64,000 nucleotides of DNA from Hirundichthys speculiger (taxonomy: Eukaryota; Chordata; Actinopteri; Beloniformes; Exocoetidae): positions 110,931-174,930 of the forward strand of contig JAGFBZ010002325.1 in assembly GCA_018398805.1 (NCBI GenBank), given 5' to 3'. Of this stretch, positions 12,106 through 23,072 are shown in pieces (position 1 is the first letter of the stretch; every line of letters begins with the position of its first letter). A model generated the notes under the pieces. It was not told the origin of the DNA and did no database searches. It saw only the letters and a list, made by a program, of their open reading frames with translations. Both the position numbers and the translations under genes were made by a program.

Positions 12106-12667
12106 ATTCCATCTCCTTCCTGAGCAATATGATGGCTGGACATTCCCATGGTGTTTCTACTTGTGTATAATTGTTTGAACAGATGAACGTGGCACCTTCA
12201 GTCATCTGGAAATTGTGCCCATGGATGAACTAGACTTGTTTAGGTCCACAATTCTCTACCTGATATCTTGACTGATTTCTTTTGATTTTCCCATGTCGTC
12301 ACACAAGGAGTTGATGTGTTTGAGGTGTGCCTTAACATACATCCACAGGTGCACCTCCAGTTAACTCAGATGTTGTCACTTAACCTACCTGAAGTTTCTA
12401 AAGCCATGACATCATCATCTGGACTTACCCAAATTGTTTGGAGGCATAGTCAACTTAGTGTATGTAAACTTCTGACTTTGAGGAAAGTGAAAAAATGTTT
12501 TCTAAAAAAATATTTCCCCCATTATTCTGGCATTTAGCAAGTAAAATAATTTTGGTAAACCCAACTGACCTAAAGCAGAAGAAATTAAGGCTGATTTGAT
12601 ATCAGACAGTAAGAAAGTGTCTTTTATGTTATGTTTTTTTATAATGTGCATGTAAACTTCTGGTTTA

Positions 12668-13085
12668 TCTGTTCATGAGAATTTCATCTGTTTATGAGAA
12701 CAATTCTCTCATGTTTTAGGGCAAAACAGTACAAAGAATCTGCTACACTAGCTACCTCGACATAGCAGCAAGTCAGCTAATTCAAGCTAACGTGCTAATA
12801 AGCAGTGATGATTCAAATATTGTAGACACAAACCACACATGTTGTCCATTTCTCTTTGGTCATTACATCTTTCAGGTACTAATTTAAAAACAGGATAACA
12901 TAACATCCAAGAAAAAGAAGGACCTGAAGAGATCAAAGGACCATATTGTTCTTGGGTGTTCTTTATAAAATATTACTTCCCTTAGTAGTCATCTTACGGT
13001 ACAGATACATATCATAGGAATGCATCTTTATTTTAATCATATACCACTATCTAGACTGTAAACCATTAGCATCCAAGTAGCAATT
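12668..13085. other. unassigned DNA
   Basis: No gene or known repeat recognised. Confidence 0.45.
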
Positions 13086-13088
13086 TGT

Positions 13089-13260
13089 CAGGTCAAATCA
13101 GCTTTATTTATATAGCACATGTAAACCAAAGCGCTTCACAGAACAAAAGACAAAAATGCATTATACATGATTAAAGTAAGATTCAGAATAAAAATGCAAT
13201 GCAATAAATTAAAATATTTAAATGATATGCCAATAATACTGATAAAGACTGTTGTAATTA
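13089..13260 (-). mobile_element. LINE 3' tail fragment (L2-like)
   Basis: Reading minus, the sequence ends with the AT-rich tail common to fish L2-like LINEs (GCTATATAAATAAAGCTGATT type), seen on the plus strand as TCAGCTTTATTTATATAGCA. Only the 3' untranslated end is present. Confidence 0.55.
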
Positions 13261-13277
13261 AACACTCAACTTGACTC

Positions 13278-13643
13278 AAAATCCATCATCTATGCCTGCT
13301 TAATTCTCTGCAGGGTCACGAGGATCTGCTGGAGCCTATCCCAGCTCTCTCTGGGCAAAAGGCAGGGGTACACCCTGGACAGGTCGCCAGTCCATCAAAG
13401 GGCCACATGTAGACAAACAACCACATACACTCACAATCACTCCTACGGGCAATTTAGAACCACAAATTAACCTGACATGCATGTCTTTGGACTGTGGGAG
13501 GAAGCCGGAGTACCTGGAGGAAACCCACGCAAGCATGGGGAGAACATGCATACTCCACACAGAAAGACCCCTGCTGAGGTTCAAACCAGGAACCTTCTTG
13601 CTGTGAGACAACAGTGCTAACCACCAAGCCACCGTGCTGCCCG
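13278..13643 (-). mobile_element. SINE with tRNA-like head, near full length
   Basis: On the minus strand the copy starts at 13643 with a tRNA-like head. A polymerase III A-box-like segment lies at 13621-13631 (TGGCTTGGTGG) and a B-box-like segment at 13577-13587 (GGTTTGAACCT). They are followed by about 280 bp of conserved body ending in a GATGGAT-like tail. Related copies occur at 53739-53872 (plus strand) and 55185-55497 (minus strand), with a degenerate one near 24640. Apparent open frames of 69-98 codons are shadows of this repeat. The family name is not assigned. Confidence 0.8.
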
Positions 13644-13694
13644 GGAAAAGATAATAATGACAATAATGATTTAAAAGTCCTAAAGTGACACAGA

Positions 13695-13978
13695 TCCTGT
13701 TTGTGCCAAGCCAGATATTTAGATATTTTATTTATTCATTCATTTTTGTTAATTAGAAGCATTTTTATACCTTTTTATGTAAGAGACAAAAATGAGGGAG
13801 TATCTTTGTGGTGCATGGGGGGTGGGGGGGTTATTTGGAGGACTATTTTGTTTGTGTGTGTGTTTTTAATTGTCATATAGTATATTGGGGTGTGTGATGG
13901 CTTTTATTTTATTTTAATGTACATTGTACATTGTTTTTATCATTATGTAAAGCATAGATTTGATTTGATTTGATTAAT
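13695..13978 (+). mobile_element. LINE 3' end with (GATTT)n tail
   Basis: A close relative lies at 54488-54790. Both begin at GTGCCAAGCCAGATATT, pass through a G-run, a TG-run and TATTGGGGTGTGTGATGGC, and end in AAAGC followed by repeated GATTT. Tandem pentamer tails are typical of L2/Rex1-type LINEs. No coding part remains. Confidence 0.72.
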
Positions 13979-14410
13979 GAAATTTTAAAATCACCTCTCA
14001 ATTGAACAGGAGGTAAATGAAAAGATCTCAATACTGGTGTGATGTGGTGTGATGATCTCTTCCTTCTGCTGGTTAAAAGGTGTAAAGCTGCATTTTGCAC
14101 CAGCTAGATGAGTGGCCAGTACCAACATACAATGCATTGGAGTGAACAAGGCATGATTTTATGAAAGCATGTATCACTGTCTCAAGGTCTTTAAGGGGGA
14201 ATTAAGCCTTAACTTTAGAAATTGGCCTCAGTTGAAAGAAACCTGACCTGGAAACATATGAAATCTGTTTATCAAATTTAAATGCATCATCAAAGTAAAT
14301 GCCCAGGGTCTTAACTGAGAAATGAACATGAGTTGACAGAGAACCACAAAGGTCCATGTCCAGCAGCCCAGGAGGTCCAAACACCATCTACTCTGTCTTG
14401 CTTTCATTAA
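13979..14410 (-). pseudogene. L2-like LINE reverse transcriptase, C-terminal fragment
   Basis: Two blocks of the minus strand match the end of L2-type reverse transcriptases. One is VKTLGIYFDDAFKFDKQIS with SGFFQLR (14225-14330). The other is QNAALHLLT followed by HHITPVLRSFHLPPVQLRG (13985-14100). Frameshifts and missing sequence separate them, and the catalytic YxDD box is not included. It abuts the plus-strand LINE tail at 13978, so two unrelated LINE ends meet here. Confidence 0.78.
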
Positions 14411-14479
14411 TTAAATTATAAAAATTTAAAGACTTTACTTTCAGACAGTCAAGCTGGGGTTGCAGTGAACCTGTACTTT

Positions 14480-14775
14480 TTATCTTTAGCGTGTGTACAT
14501 TTGTATAAGCAGCACCCACTAAAATTTAAACAAAATATATATTTTGTCACATATACGCTGTACCAGACTATAAGCTGCCGGTATCCAGGCTGAGAAATAA
14601 GATATTTACATCGAAAGATTTTGTACCATAAGTGTTTATTCATATACCTGAACTGAACAGTGCCTGTAACACAGCAGTGAAAGTGCTGATCAAACAAAAC
14701 AGAAAAGCCATTGATGGTTTTATTCATTTTCCTCCTGTACACTAAAACCAAGTTGCTTTATTTTTCCTCCTCCTG
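14480..14775. repeat. interspersed repeat of the 'actataagc' type
   Basis: The segment with TACCAGACTATAAGCTGCC and AGAAATAAGATATTTACA resembles a DNA-transposon-derived repeat often seen in fish genomes. The ends are not identifiable and the minus-strand 100-codon open frame is considered a shadow. Confidence 0.4.
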
Positions 14776-14789
14776 TGTCCTGAAACCAC

Positions 14790-15120
14790 CCCAAACAGCA
14801 AAGACATCCGGAACAGACCCGTGAAACGGACCTGTATCGAGGTCCGCTTTGGAGCCGGAGCGCGGACCTGCTGGCTCCACGCTGCGTCCGATCAGCATCT
14901 GCGATTACCTCGGGTTTAGGATAGCGGGTAGCAGGTGTTCTGACCACCCGCGATTGCAAGATACCGAGTTTGCGGAAAGCGCAAATGACACACCCATTGC
15001 CACACCTACAATGTGAATAAGGGAGTCGCAAAAGGAAAGTGAAAGTTTGCATAGTGGTTAGCGGAAGTTCCTAAATCCACGATTTGCGGGTAGCGGCTAG
15101 CAGGAGGTGTACGATCGGGC
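14790..15120. other. GC-rich island-like stretch, no gene
   Basis: Base composition shifts to GC-rich with many CpG and GCGGGTAGCGG-type phrases repeated in variant form (about 14925, 15085). No protein domain appears in the 110-codon minus-strand frame. It may be the end of an unidentified repeat. Confidence 0.4.
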
Positions 15121-15214
15121 CCTAAGTGCACTAGAGGGATGGATACCAATATGAGGTATCCATCAAAGCTCCGCTACACTTTTGAAGTCATTCAAAAGAT
15201 AATTTCTTTACCCG

Positions 15215-15503
15215 GCTGGCCTTCGGCAGGAAGGTCCCCCCATATGATCCAGGTCCTGCTCAAGGTTTCTTCCTCTTAAAGTGAAGTTTTTCCTTGCCAC
15301 TGTTTGGCTCAAAGGTTTTTTTCTCCCTCTGTGGGAGTTTTTTACTTGCCATTATCCTTGATTTGGAATTAATATTATAATTTTAGTTAATGATATTTGC
15401 TCGGGCGTCATGCTCTGGTTCTCTGTAAAGTGCCTAGAGACGATTGACATTGTAACAGACGCTATACAAATAAATTAAATTGAATTGAATTGAATTGAAT
15501 TGA
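15215..15503 (+). mobile_element. LINE 3' UTR with (ATTGA)n tail
   Basis: Contains the familiar fish LINE 3' region: CAAGGTTTCTTCCTC, TTTTTCCTTGCCACTGT, GTAAAGTGCCTAGAGACGA, then CTATACAAATAAATTAAATTG followed by about five TTGAA/ATTGA pentamers. It is an L2-like 3' end without coding sequence. Confidence 0.72.
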
Positions 15504-15775
15504 TAATAATGGAGGTAAATGCAGCTGAACTATCAAGAAAGGCACAAACCTTAAACTAAAATGCACCAGTAAGAAAGGTCCAAAGGTTAAACTGAGCTAC
15601 AGCAGTAAAGAGAGCTCACTGTTCTTGTTCTTGGTTCACTGCTCTTTGTAAAGTGCGCATGCAAAAGACTAAATTCCTGGACTGAGTGGTGTGGCTGGTC
15701 CTCTTGCCACCAGTATTGATGTTTTACAGTTGTAACTACTAACAAGTTCATGGCATATTGTATTGTTAATTCCAT

Positions 15776-15963
15776 TTGTTAGTTTGACTAGGGATCAACC
15801 AAAATGTTTTTTTCATGGCCAATAATGATCATTAGTAATGAAGTAGACAATACTAATGATCATTATTGGCCATGAAAAAAACATCTTGGTTGATCCCTAG
15901 TCAAACTAACAAGATGTTTTTTTCATGGCCAATAATGATCATTAGTAATGAAGTAGACAATAC
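15776..15963. repeat. normal-inverted-normal triplication
   Basis: Bases 15776-15837 are an inverted copy of 15851-15912 (62 bp, one mismatch) around a 13-bp spacer. Bases 15804-15853 recur directly and without mismatch at 15914-15963 (50 bp, offset 110). The same segment therefore occurs forward, reversed, then forward again, ending right at the composite miniature starting at 15968. Confidence 0.9.
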
Positions 15964-15967
15964 CCAG

Positions 15968-16692
15968 TACAGTGGTACCTCTACTTATGAAATTAATTTG
16001 TTCTGGAAGTAGTTTCGTAACCTGAAAATTTCGTAAGTAGAGACACGTTTTCCATGTAAATTCCCTAATCCGTTCCAAGCCCCCAAAATTCGAACATATT
16101 TTTTAAAATAGATTATAAATAATACATGAAATGACAAAAAAACCTGTAAGAAATACATGTTAGAACTAGAAAAGCACTCGGAGGACGCAGACCTCTACCA
16201 AGCGCAACAATTATCGAAAATTTGAAAGTGATCCAGAATCCAAGATTTCTTCTGGATCACACCCAAAATGAAATTAGTTCTTCCTTTTCACATTTCTGGC
16301 AACTCCTGAAAATTTAATCAAAATCCACCCATAACTTTTTGAGTTATCTTGAACACAGACAGACAGACAGACAGACAGACAAATAAACGCCGGCAAAAAC
16401 ATAACCTCCTTGGCGGAGGTAAAAATTGTTTGGTTACCTGGGTTGCTTGGTTATACTCATACAGACAAGAGGTCCTCCAAGCCAATGGGATGCCAGGAAG
16501 ATGCTAAGCTATAGCAGCTCGGTCGCACTGCTTTCAAACCGAGATACAGAGCAGCTACAAGTATGTTTACGTTTGGTAAACTCTGGGATCTGAAATTTCT
16601 TTTGTAACAAGAGGCAATATTTTTCCGATGAGGCATTTCGTAGCCTGAAAATTTCGTATGTAGAGACATTCGTAAGTAAAGGTACCACTGTA
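15968..16692. mobile_element. composite TA-flanked miniature, copy 1
   Basis: It begins TA-CAGTGGTACCTCTACTTA and ends with the inverse followed by TA. Terminal inverted repeats include a GAAAATTTCGTAAGTAGAGAC block. No transposase is present. A second copy is at 37233-37996. Both carry the same foreign segment at the same internal position. Confidence 0.82.
16174..16420. repeat. GCACTCGG...GGCGGAGGT repeat inside miniature
   Basis: The segment starts GCACTCGGAGGACGCAGACC and ends CTCCTTGGCGGAGGT. The ends contain a short imperfect inverted repeat (ACCTCNNCCAA against TTGGCGGAGGT). It includes a short (ACAG)n run at 16360-16380. The same unit stands alone at 21325-21507 and lies nested again at 37441-37673. 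Confidence 0.7.
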
Positions 16693-17229
16693 TTTGGAAC
16701 TGACAATAGTTTAGGTGCAGTTGTTTTACGTGGAGCCAAGATGGCTGCAACAATAAGGTCAGTGTTCATTAAAGTTTTTAATCTCCACTGAGGCTAACCT
16801 TGTCTATGTCCCTTCTTTGCTGTAGAGGAAAGCTCATATTTTCATCTTCAGGTATATACAGTGTTTAATTTTACTACTGTGCCTTTGTGAGGCGGGCCAA
16901 CCTGATGTTTATCAGGAACGCACAATATTGGCTATTTTGCTGATATCTGATATGCTGATATTTTCCAACACATTTGGCTAGTGCCAATACTCATATGCAT
17001 ATATTCCCACCTAATTGCAGAGAAAATTGTCTCTCCTGTTGTGAAATAAACATATTATGTCTACTCTTATCCGACTAGATGCTGACATATCAGGCAATGC
17101 TTTTCAAAATGTACACATTCACTGGGCAAAATAAGAAAACTACTTCCAACTTTACACATAAAACATGCCATATTGAAATGTTCATTTCTGGTCAATGCTA
17201 ATATTTCATTTCACACCCATATCAGCTGG
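16693..17229. other. unassigned DNA
   Basis: No gene or known repeat recognised between the miniature and the BEL/Pao fragment. Confidence 0.45.
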
Positions 17230-17244
17230 TGCATCCTTGTTTGT

Positions 17245-17535
17245 TTATGAGAAATTGGAGGAATAGTGGGCTTTGTTCATCAATCGAAGGTAAGACACTG
17301 TACCATAACCACTTTCACTTGCATCCCCAAAATGGTGGAGCTGTGCTGAGACTGGTTGTCCAAAGTTGTATGGCATGAAACACCTTTTCACTTTGTAGTC
17401 CTTTAGCAAGTGGAAGTCATGTGACCACCTGACCCATTGCTCTTCAAGTTCTTTTGGGATTCTTGCATCCCATCCAAGTCTCATACCAGTTAATTTTTGC
17501 AGAATTTGCTTAGCAGGAAGGATGACAGGAGCCAC
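17245..17535 (-). pseudogene. BEL/Pao pol, post-RT and RNase H start
   Basis: This continues the preceding pol frame after a frameshift near 17535, where a YDPLG motif is followed in the new frame by APVILPAKQILQKL, as in BEL/Pao pol. The N-terminal RNase H catalytic Asp is visible in HHFGDASESGYG. The frame stops at 17245, and the rest of RNase H and the integrase are absent, so the element is 3'-truncated. Confidence 0.85.
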
Positions 17536-19253
17536 ATGCCGAGAGGGTCGTAAATGGAGCTCACCATAGACAAGATACCTCTTCTAGTGAGTGGCTTTTC
17601 CAGTAGGTTAATTTTAAACTCAAATGAATCAGTCTCAGTACACCACTGTACACCTAAGGCTCTTTCTACAGGCAGGACATCTTGATCAAAGTCCAGGTCT
17701 TTCATTTCTTTTGATCGACTATTCTCTGGTATTGAGAGGAGCAGGGTTCTGTTGTTGCTGACCCATTTGTTCAGCTGGAAACCACCTTTGCTGCACAAAG
17801 CCAGGAGCTCATGGGCGATTTTTATTGCCTCCTTCTCGTTTCCCACTGATTTTAAGCAGTCATCCACATAAAAGTTTCTCAGCACACTGGAGATTGTGTC
17901 AGTGCTGAATTCATTCATATTGTCTCTGGCACATTGTTGCAAGGCAAAGTTTGCACAGCTAGGTGAGGATGTAGCACCAAAAATGTGCACGACCATCTTG
18001 TACTCCTCCAACTCGCCATCAAGGTTTCCATCAGGCCACCACAAGAATCGGAGTAAATCAGTATCATTCTCTGGCACCTTGACCTGGTGAAACATGGCCT
18101 CTATGTCTGCCATGAATGCAACGCTCTTCTGCCTAAACCTAGTGAGGACACCAACCAGGCTATTTGCCAAGTCTGGACCTTGCAGTAGACATGCATTCAG
18201 AGATGTGCCCTGATAGGATGCTCCACAATCAAACACAACGCGCAGTTTGTGCTTTTTTGGGTGGTAGACTCCATGGTGCGGTATATACCAGATCCTTTTG
18301 CTTTGACTTGTTTTAGTCTTTTGTTCAGATGTTATTTTGGTTGCAAAGCCTTTATTCAGCATATCCGCCATGAAGTCTTTGTACTCTTGGTAGAATTTGT
18401 AGTTCCGCAGAAACTTCCGCTTTATGTTTAAAGCCCTTTGTTCAGCCACACAGCGATTGTTTGGAAACTCAAGTCCTTTATCCTTCAATGGCAGTCCAAT
18501 AGAATAGTGTCCATCAACGAACTTGGCACTCTTTGAGACACTTTCTAGAAACCTGTGATCCTCCATAGACATTTCTGCCCGTTCCTTATGTCGATGTTCT
18601 GGGAAGTCCATTTTAATTTGCTGCTGCAACAAGTCTTCAATTTTTATGACTGAAATTCTGTTTGCAGTCACGACAGGATATCCATTATGTTTGACATCCA
18701 TTTTTCTTAATGGTCCATTTATTGTCCAACCTAGGACAGTTTTAACAGCGTACGGGCCATTTCCTCGGCTGTTAATTACTTTCCATGGCTCCAAAGCTTT
18801 GGGCACGTTGCATCCAACCAGCAATCCAACATCCGAGTCAAGTTTAGGGATTTTGACTTCTTTTAAGTACGACCATTGATCCACATCTTCCTGGGACGGA
18901 ATGTTCTCCTTTTTTACTGGGATTTTCTTTTGTGTGAATACAGGAGGAAGTTCCACATATTGCTCGTTATCTAGGCCACAAATTTCCAAGTCCCAAGCGA
19001 TTGATGTTTTAGTGGACTCCTCCTTGTTCATTGTTCGCAGAAGTATTTCTGCCTTTCGTCCTGTTATTTGAAGCTGCTGGAGGATCGCTTCTGTGCAGAA
19101 GGTGGCAGTACTGCCTGGGTCTAGAAAGGCATATGTTGTTATTGTGTTGCTACCTTTTTTTGTTTTCACCTTTACAGGAACAACAGCTAAGGTGCCTTCA
19201 GGCTCACCGGCCCCAGTATCCTTCCCTCGTCCACTTTCATCCGTATCCACCAA
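17490..19253 (-). pseudogene. BEL/Pao retrotransposon pol fragment (protease-RT)
   Basis: A 587-codon frame, open back to a stop near 19300 (about 604 codons; no ATG at the annotated start, which is TTG). An aspartic-protease-like motif, LDPGSTATFC, is at residues 44-53. A Pao-type linker with LLVGCNVPKALEPWK follows at 144-158. The reverse transcriptase spans about 300-560, with RVVFDCGA at 338-345, MADIEAMFHQV at 381-391, FGATSSPSCANFAL at 425-438 and the catalytic YVDD box at 462-465. SSIYDPLG at 565-572 is followed by a frameshift. No gag, integrase or LTRs are found. The protein would be membrane-free and capsid-associated in a live element. The long stop-free frame suggests recent decay; domestication cannot be judged from one sequence. 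Confidence 0.9.
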
Positions 19254-19300
19254 TGCACTGGATGCGTTTGTAACAGTCCTCTCCTTTCCTTGGCTTTACT

Positions 19301-19560
19301 TAGAGTTGGAACACCTGCTGTTCATGCCAGATTGTCAATTAAAATGTTTCGAAACAAAACTGTTCCATCACGTTAAATTGGGGGAAAAAACTTACATGTT
19401 TATTTGTTGTATTTACATTTAAGTTGCGTTCTATATTTACATTAGATTATTTCTAAGTAAAATTGTACATTCAATTTAATAAATTTATTCAATATTGAAA
19501 ATGTGTAATTGATATTGGAATGTTGCAATAACAAATTTTGTTAAAATTAAGGGATCAAAT
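19301..19560. other. AT-rich flank of BEL/Pao fragment
   Basis: No LTR or gene recognised. Very AT-rich. Confidence 0.4.
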
Positions 19561-19564
19561 AGTG

Positions 19565-19790
19565 TTCCAGTAAAGGGGATTAAAGTGAAATGATCAGAGT
19601 TGAAATTACTTTATTGAATCACATTTCCATTACATTGTGTCAACACAAAGTACTTGTGTTTATTGAATATAAAGAATTTGTGTTGATTTAACACAATTCA
19701 GTAAGTTGCTGCCAAAGCAAACAATCTGTGTCCAACAGATGTCCACTATTGAATTAAGCAAATCCAATGTGTTATTTTTTTCAGTGTATC
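19565..19790. repeat. possible MITE ending in TTTTTTCAGTGTA
   Basis: The right edge GTTATTTTTTTCAGTGTA resembles a terminus common to fish miniature elements (TACACTGAAAAAA type). The interior is rich in TTGTGTTGA/TCAACACAA inverted phrases. The left terminus is not identifiable, so the call is weak. Confidence 0.35.
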
Positions 19791-21039
19791 TTATCTGTCA
19801 TCAGGTGAGAGGTGTCATGCACTTTAAACTGTTCACTAGTCATACAACACTGAGGGGCCCCAACTGGATATGAATTGGACCTCCTTGCTGTTAGGCTGCT
19901 CTGTCCCTGTGGGTGTTGACCTGATGGACATCAATTAATTCATCAGTTCATTTCTATAGTAAATATCATTGACTCAGTTGCAAGAGAATAAAATTTAGGA
20001 TGTTCAAAACCCTTATTGGTTTTGGTGGACATCATATCCCTCCTTACAGTGATACAACCTGAGCTTCACCTCACATGCTCCTCCATAAATAATACCTAGC
20101 ATATCTCACAGCTATTGATCCAGTCATAAGGCTTGTAAATGACCCAACTACATTCAAGGTGTCACATTTTTGGAGATCTAACATAAATATAATAACTTAT
20201 TAAAAACACATGATCAAACAAGCTGAAAACATACTAATTATTATTATAATTATATAGCTATCAGGTAAAAGCAGATCATGTGAAACAGTTTAAAACCTTT
20301 TTTTTTTCTCAACACATGAAACACCAGGATCACTATCAAAGCAGTTTGAGACTGTTGCTAAAATCTTCATTTTATAGCTGCACTGTCATCTGACAAAAAA
20401 AACATTCATATGATCCTCCAGAAAAAAGTAAGAGGCAACAGCATATCTTGAATATTTTCTTACATTGTACATAGTCTCCTAAATCGCCAGAAGCACAACA
20501 CTGCACATGTGCAAGTCACTCTGTGATGCTGTTTGTTGAGCTTTGCCACCTTTGACAGAACAAAGTTGAGACAGAGCTGATCCTGCAGTGAGAGGAAAAA
20601 AAGGTTACTGACGGGGTTTGAAAAGTGATGACAGCAGCTGTAAAATTTGTCTTGGATATGGAAAATGGATTTGTAGCATGAAAGCATGAAGAGTGAGAAT
20701 AAAAATATACTGAACTGTATTTTATATCAAATTAAAATAACAAGCATCAAAGTCATAGCTTCAGCAGGTAACAATTTTGTTTTTGAGAAAAGTAAAGTGG
20801 AAACCCTTTTTTCTGGTGGCTGAGGTGGTCATCAGTGTTTATGTGATTACTCTCACTGCCCTTCTAGCGGTCTCCCCTTCATAAAGGGAAGACAAAGGTT
20901 CCTCACTGCAGGTTTGATGCAATCAAAGCAAGTGTTTATTTTTCTTAGTCTGTATTGCACTGTTGTTGGTGCTAGAAGATAAGATTTTGCAAAACGTCAG
21001 CCACCAGGGGGTCATAAACCAGTGTTTTCATAAGTCCCA
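19791..21039. other. unassigned DNA
   Basis: No gene recognised. The 75-codon minus frame at 20460-20687 has no known domain. Confidence 0.45.
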
Positions 21040-21068
21040 TTACACAGCCAGTTTGTTACACCTCTCTA

Positions 21069-21300
21069 GTGCTTTTATTCCAACTGTTACACTTTTGTTC
21101 TTCCTATCAAGAGTATGTTAGATTAAATGAGTCGACTCTGCCTGGTTATATCAATTATCACAGCCAAAGCAGAGGAGTAGCAGCCATCTATAAGTCCAGC
21201 CTTCAAATAATAACTAAACCTATATGCAATTATAATACATTTGAAAGCCTGATGCTCAGTCTAACCATCCCAAGCTGAAAATCAGAAAAGCCAGTTATGT
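21069..21300 (+). pseudogene. LINE endonuclease fragment (L2-like)
   Basis: The plus-strand frame contains EYVRLNESTLPGYINYHSQS and RGVAAIYKSSLQI. These match the middle of the apurinic-type endonuclease of L2-like LINEs, where a conserved 'LNE..PPGY' and 'GGGLAVIY' stretch occurs. Catalytic residues upstream and downstream are not present. Confidence 0.65.
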
Positions 21301-21324
21301 TAGATGAAGTGTACCAATCCCCTG

Positions 21325-21507
21325 CAGAATCCAGAATCCAGGATTTCTTCCAGATCACAGCCAAGATGAAATCAGTTCTTTCTTTTCACATTTCCGACAA
21401 CTCCTGAAAATGTCATCAAAATCCATCCATAACTTTTTGAGTTATCTTGAACACAGACAGATAGACAGATAAACGCTGGCAAAAACATAACCTCCTTGGC
21501 GGAGGTA
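21325..21507. repeat. GGCGGAGGT repeat, free-standing copy
   Basis: A copy of the internal segment of the composite miniatures, here outside any miniature and lacking the GCACTCGG left edge. It shares the AACTTTTTGAGTTATCTTGA block and the CTCCTTGGCGGAGGT end. Confidence 0.7.
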
Positions 21508-22051
21508 ATTATGCCATAATACTACAGGTTTGACTGACTTCAAAATGGCATGGTTGCTCTTCGTGGTGTTGAACTCTTACTATCAAATGGTTTGAGCTAT
21601 GTGTCAAATGCAGTAATGCTTGTAAGCCCCGCTGTTGCGGGCATGCGTATGTTGTAAAACGATGTAATCACAAGCTGTATTGGGTTTAAAGGGCCTGGTC
21701 ATGTGCCCCGCCCCCGGCCCGACAGTGACATGTTCCGCTGCTGCCTCATACAACATCATAGCTCCTTTCTTGGCACCCTGTCATATGTTCTCTTAGACAC
21801 TTCCATACCTCCACAGGTAAAACATCACGACCAATATTCCCAGGACCAAATATTATTCAGAGCCATAGCATACATTTTCATTGCTATCCTGATGATAGAC
21901 AAACTTATTAATCCACGAACCCGATGAAACAGAACCGCCAAACACCAAACTTCAGGCATGTCTTAAGGACATTAAGACCCAGATGTCCAAAAAACATTTG
22001 TCTACACGGCCAACCTCCTCGTTATTTACAAGACCTGATGACACCTTATGC

Positions 22052-22275
22052 CAGGGGTGTCCAACTCCAGTCCTCGAGGGCCGCTGTCCTGCAAGTCTTA
22101 GATGTTTCTCTGCTTCAGCACACCTGATTCAAATGAATGGGTCGTTAACAGACTTGTGCAGACCTGGATGACAAGCTGATGGTGATCAAATCATTAGAAT
22201 CAGGTGTGTTATTTCAGGGAAACATCTAAGATATGCAGGACAGCGGCCCTCGAGGACCGAGTTTGGACACCCCTG
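22052..22275. mobile_element. hAT-type miniature with 8-bp target duplication
   Basis: A 224-bp palindromic element begins CAGGGGTGTCCAA and ends TTGGACACCCCTG. About 45 bp of each end pair, including CCTCGAGGGCCGCTGTCCTGCA. It is flanked by CCTTATGC on both sides (22044-22051 and 22276-22283). An 8-bp duplication with CAGGG ends is the hAT signature. The flanks match perfectly, so insertion is probably recent. Confidence 0.92.
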
Positions 22276-22283
22276 CCTTATGC

Positions 22284-23072
22284 TCTTAATAGAGCTCTGT
22301 TCTCAGAATGCAGGTTTTCTTGTAGTTCCTAGAATATCTAAAAATAGATTTGGAGGATGGGACTTCTGCTATCAAGCACCTTTACTATGAAACCAGCTAC
22401 CAATTTAGGTTGAGGAGGCTGACACCACCTCTGGTTTTAAAACTAAACTTTAAACATTTTTCTTTAGTAAAGCCCATAGTTAGTCTAAACAATGGTGCAG
22501 AATTATGGTTATAGAAATGGCTGAAGCCAAGACTAGAGCAGGCTCATCTTAAATATAGCCTTGTAATAGCTGTGCTGCTATAGGTCTACGCTCCAGGGGG
22601 ACACCAACATGATCCGCTGAGGGATGTCCTCATCCCTCTTCTCTCTCCTCCTTTCCTCCAGTGGCCAAGATAGAACGCTGGTCCAACGTGCGGGGCTGTG
22701 GCCCAATTTGGCTGAAGGAGCTCTGGGCTTCAGATGTTAGCCGAAAGTGCTCTCAGTCAACAGCTCCATGCGTCGGATCAGTACTCGGCTTAGCTGAAGG
22801 AGCTGAGCTACTCACAGAAAATTATTTCAGGACTCTTCCAAGCAGAATTATGCTGGGATTTACTGCAGTGCATTAAATCATGCCATTTGTGGGACCAACT
22901 GCTGTGGTTAGCATGGCTAAGCTAAGGTTAACTTAGCTGTGGTTGACCCTCCCAGGCCAACTACAGCCAGTCAAGGTGGTCTGTTTGTACAATCCACACA
23001 ATCACACCCACTCTTTAATATTTGGCCATGATCCGGTTCACAACAATAAATAACCCACTGTCCAGAGACAAC
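22284..23072. other. unassigned DNA upstream of LINE RT
   Basis: No definite feature. It may include degraded LINE sequence belonging to the reverse transcriptase fragment that follows. Confidence 0.35.

Larger units (their letters stand above)
11304..12667. mobile_element. Tc1-like IR/DR fossil, split by LTR
   Basis: The left end starts after TA at 11302-11303 with an AGAAGTTTATA motif, and a second similar motif (GTCAGAAGTTTACATA) lies inside at about 11930. The right end holds the inverted counterparts at about 12455-12475 and 12650-12667. Outer and inner direct repeats within each long inverted repeat are the IR/DR arrangement of Sleeping-Beauty-type Tc1 elements. The extreme right terminus (about 8 bp) is lost. 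A solo LTR interrupts the left repeat at 11412-11836. The interior contains transposase fragments full of stops. Confidence 0.75.

Noticed and set aside
13577..13631. Genuine tRNA gene
   Set aside because: A- and B-box-like elements are present but no cloverleaf with an anticodon arm and acceptor stem forms. It is a SINE head.
13336..13663. Open frames of 69-98 codons on the minus strand
   Set aside because: They lie wholly inside the SINE with polymerase III boxes. The same peptides would arise from every copy.
14720..15052. 110-codon minus-strand frame in GC-rich DNA
   Set aside because: No recognisable domain, and composition alone explains a long open frame.
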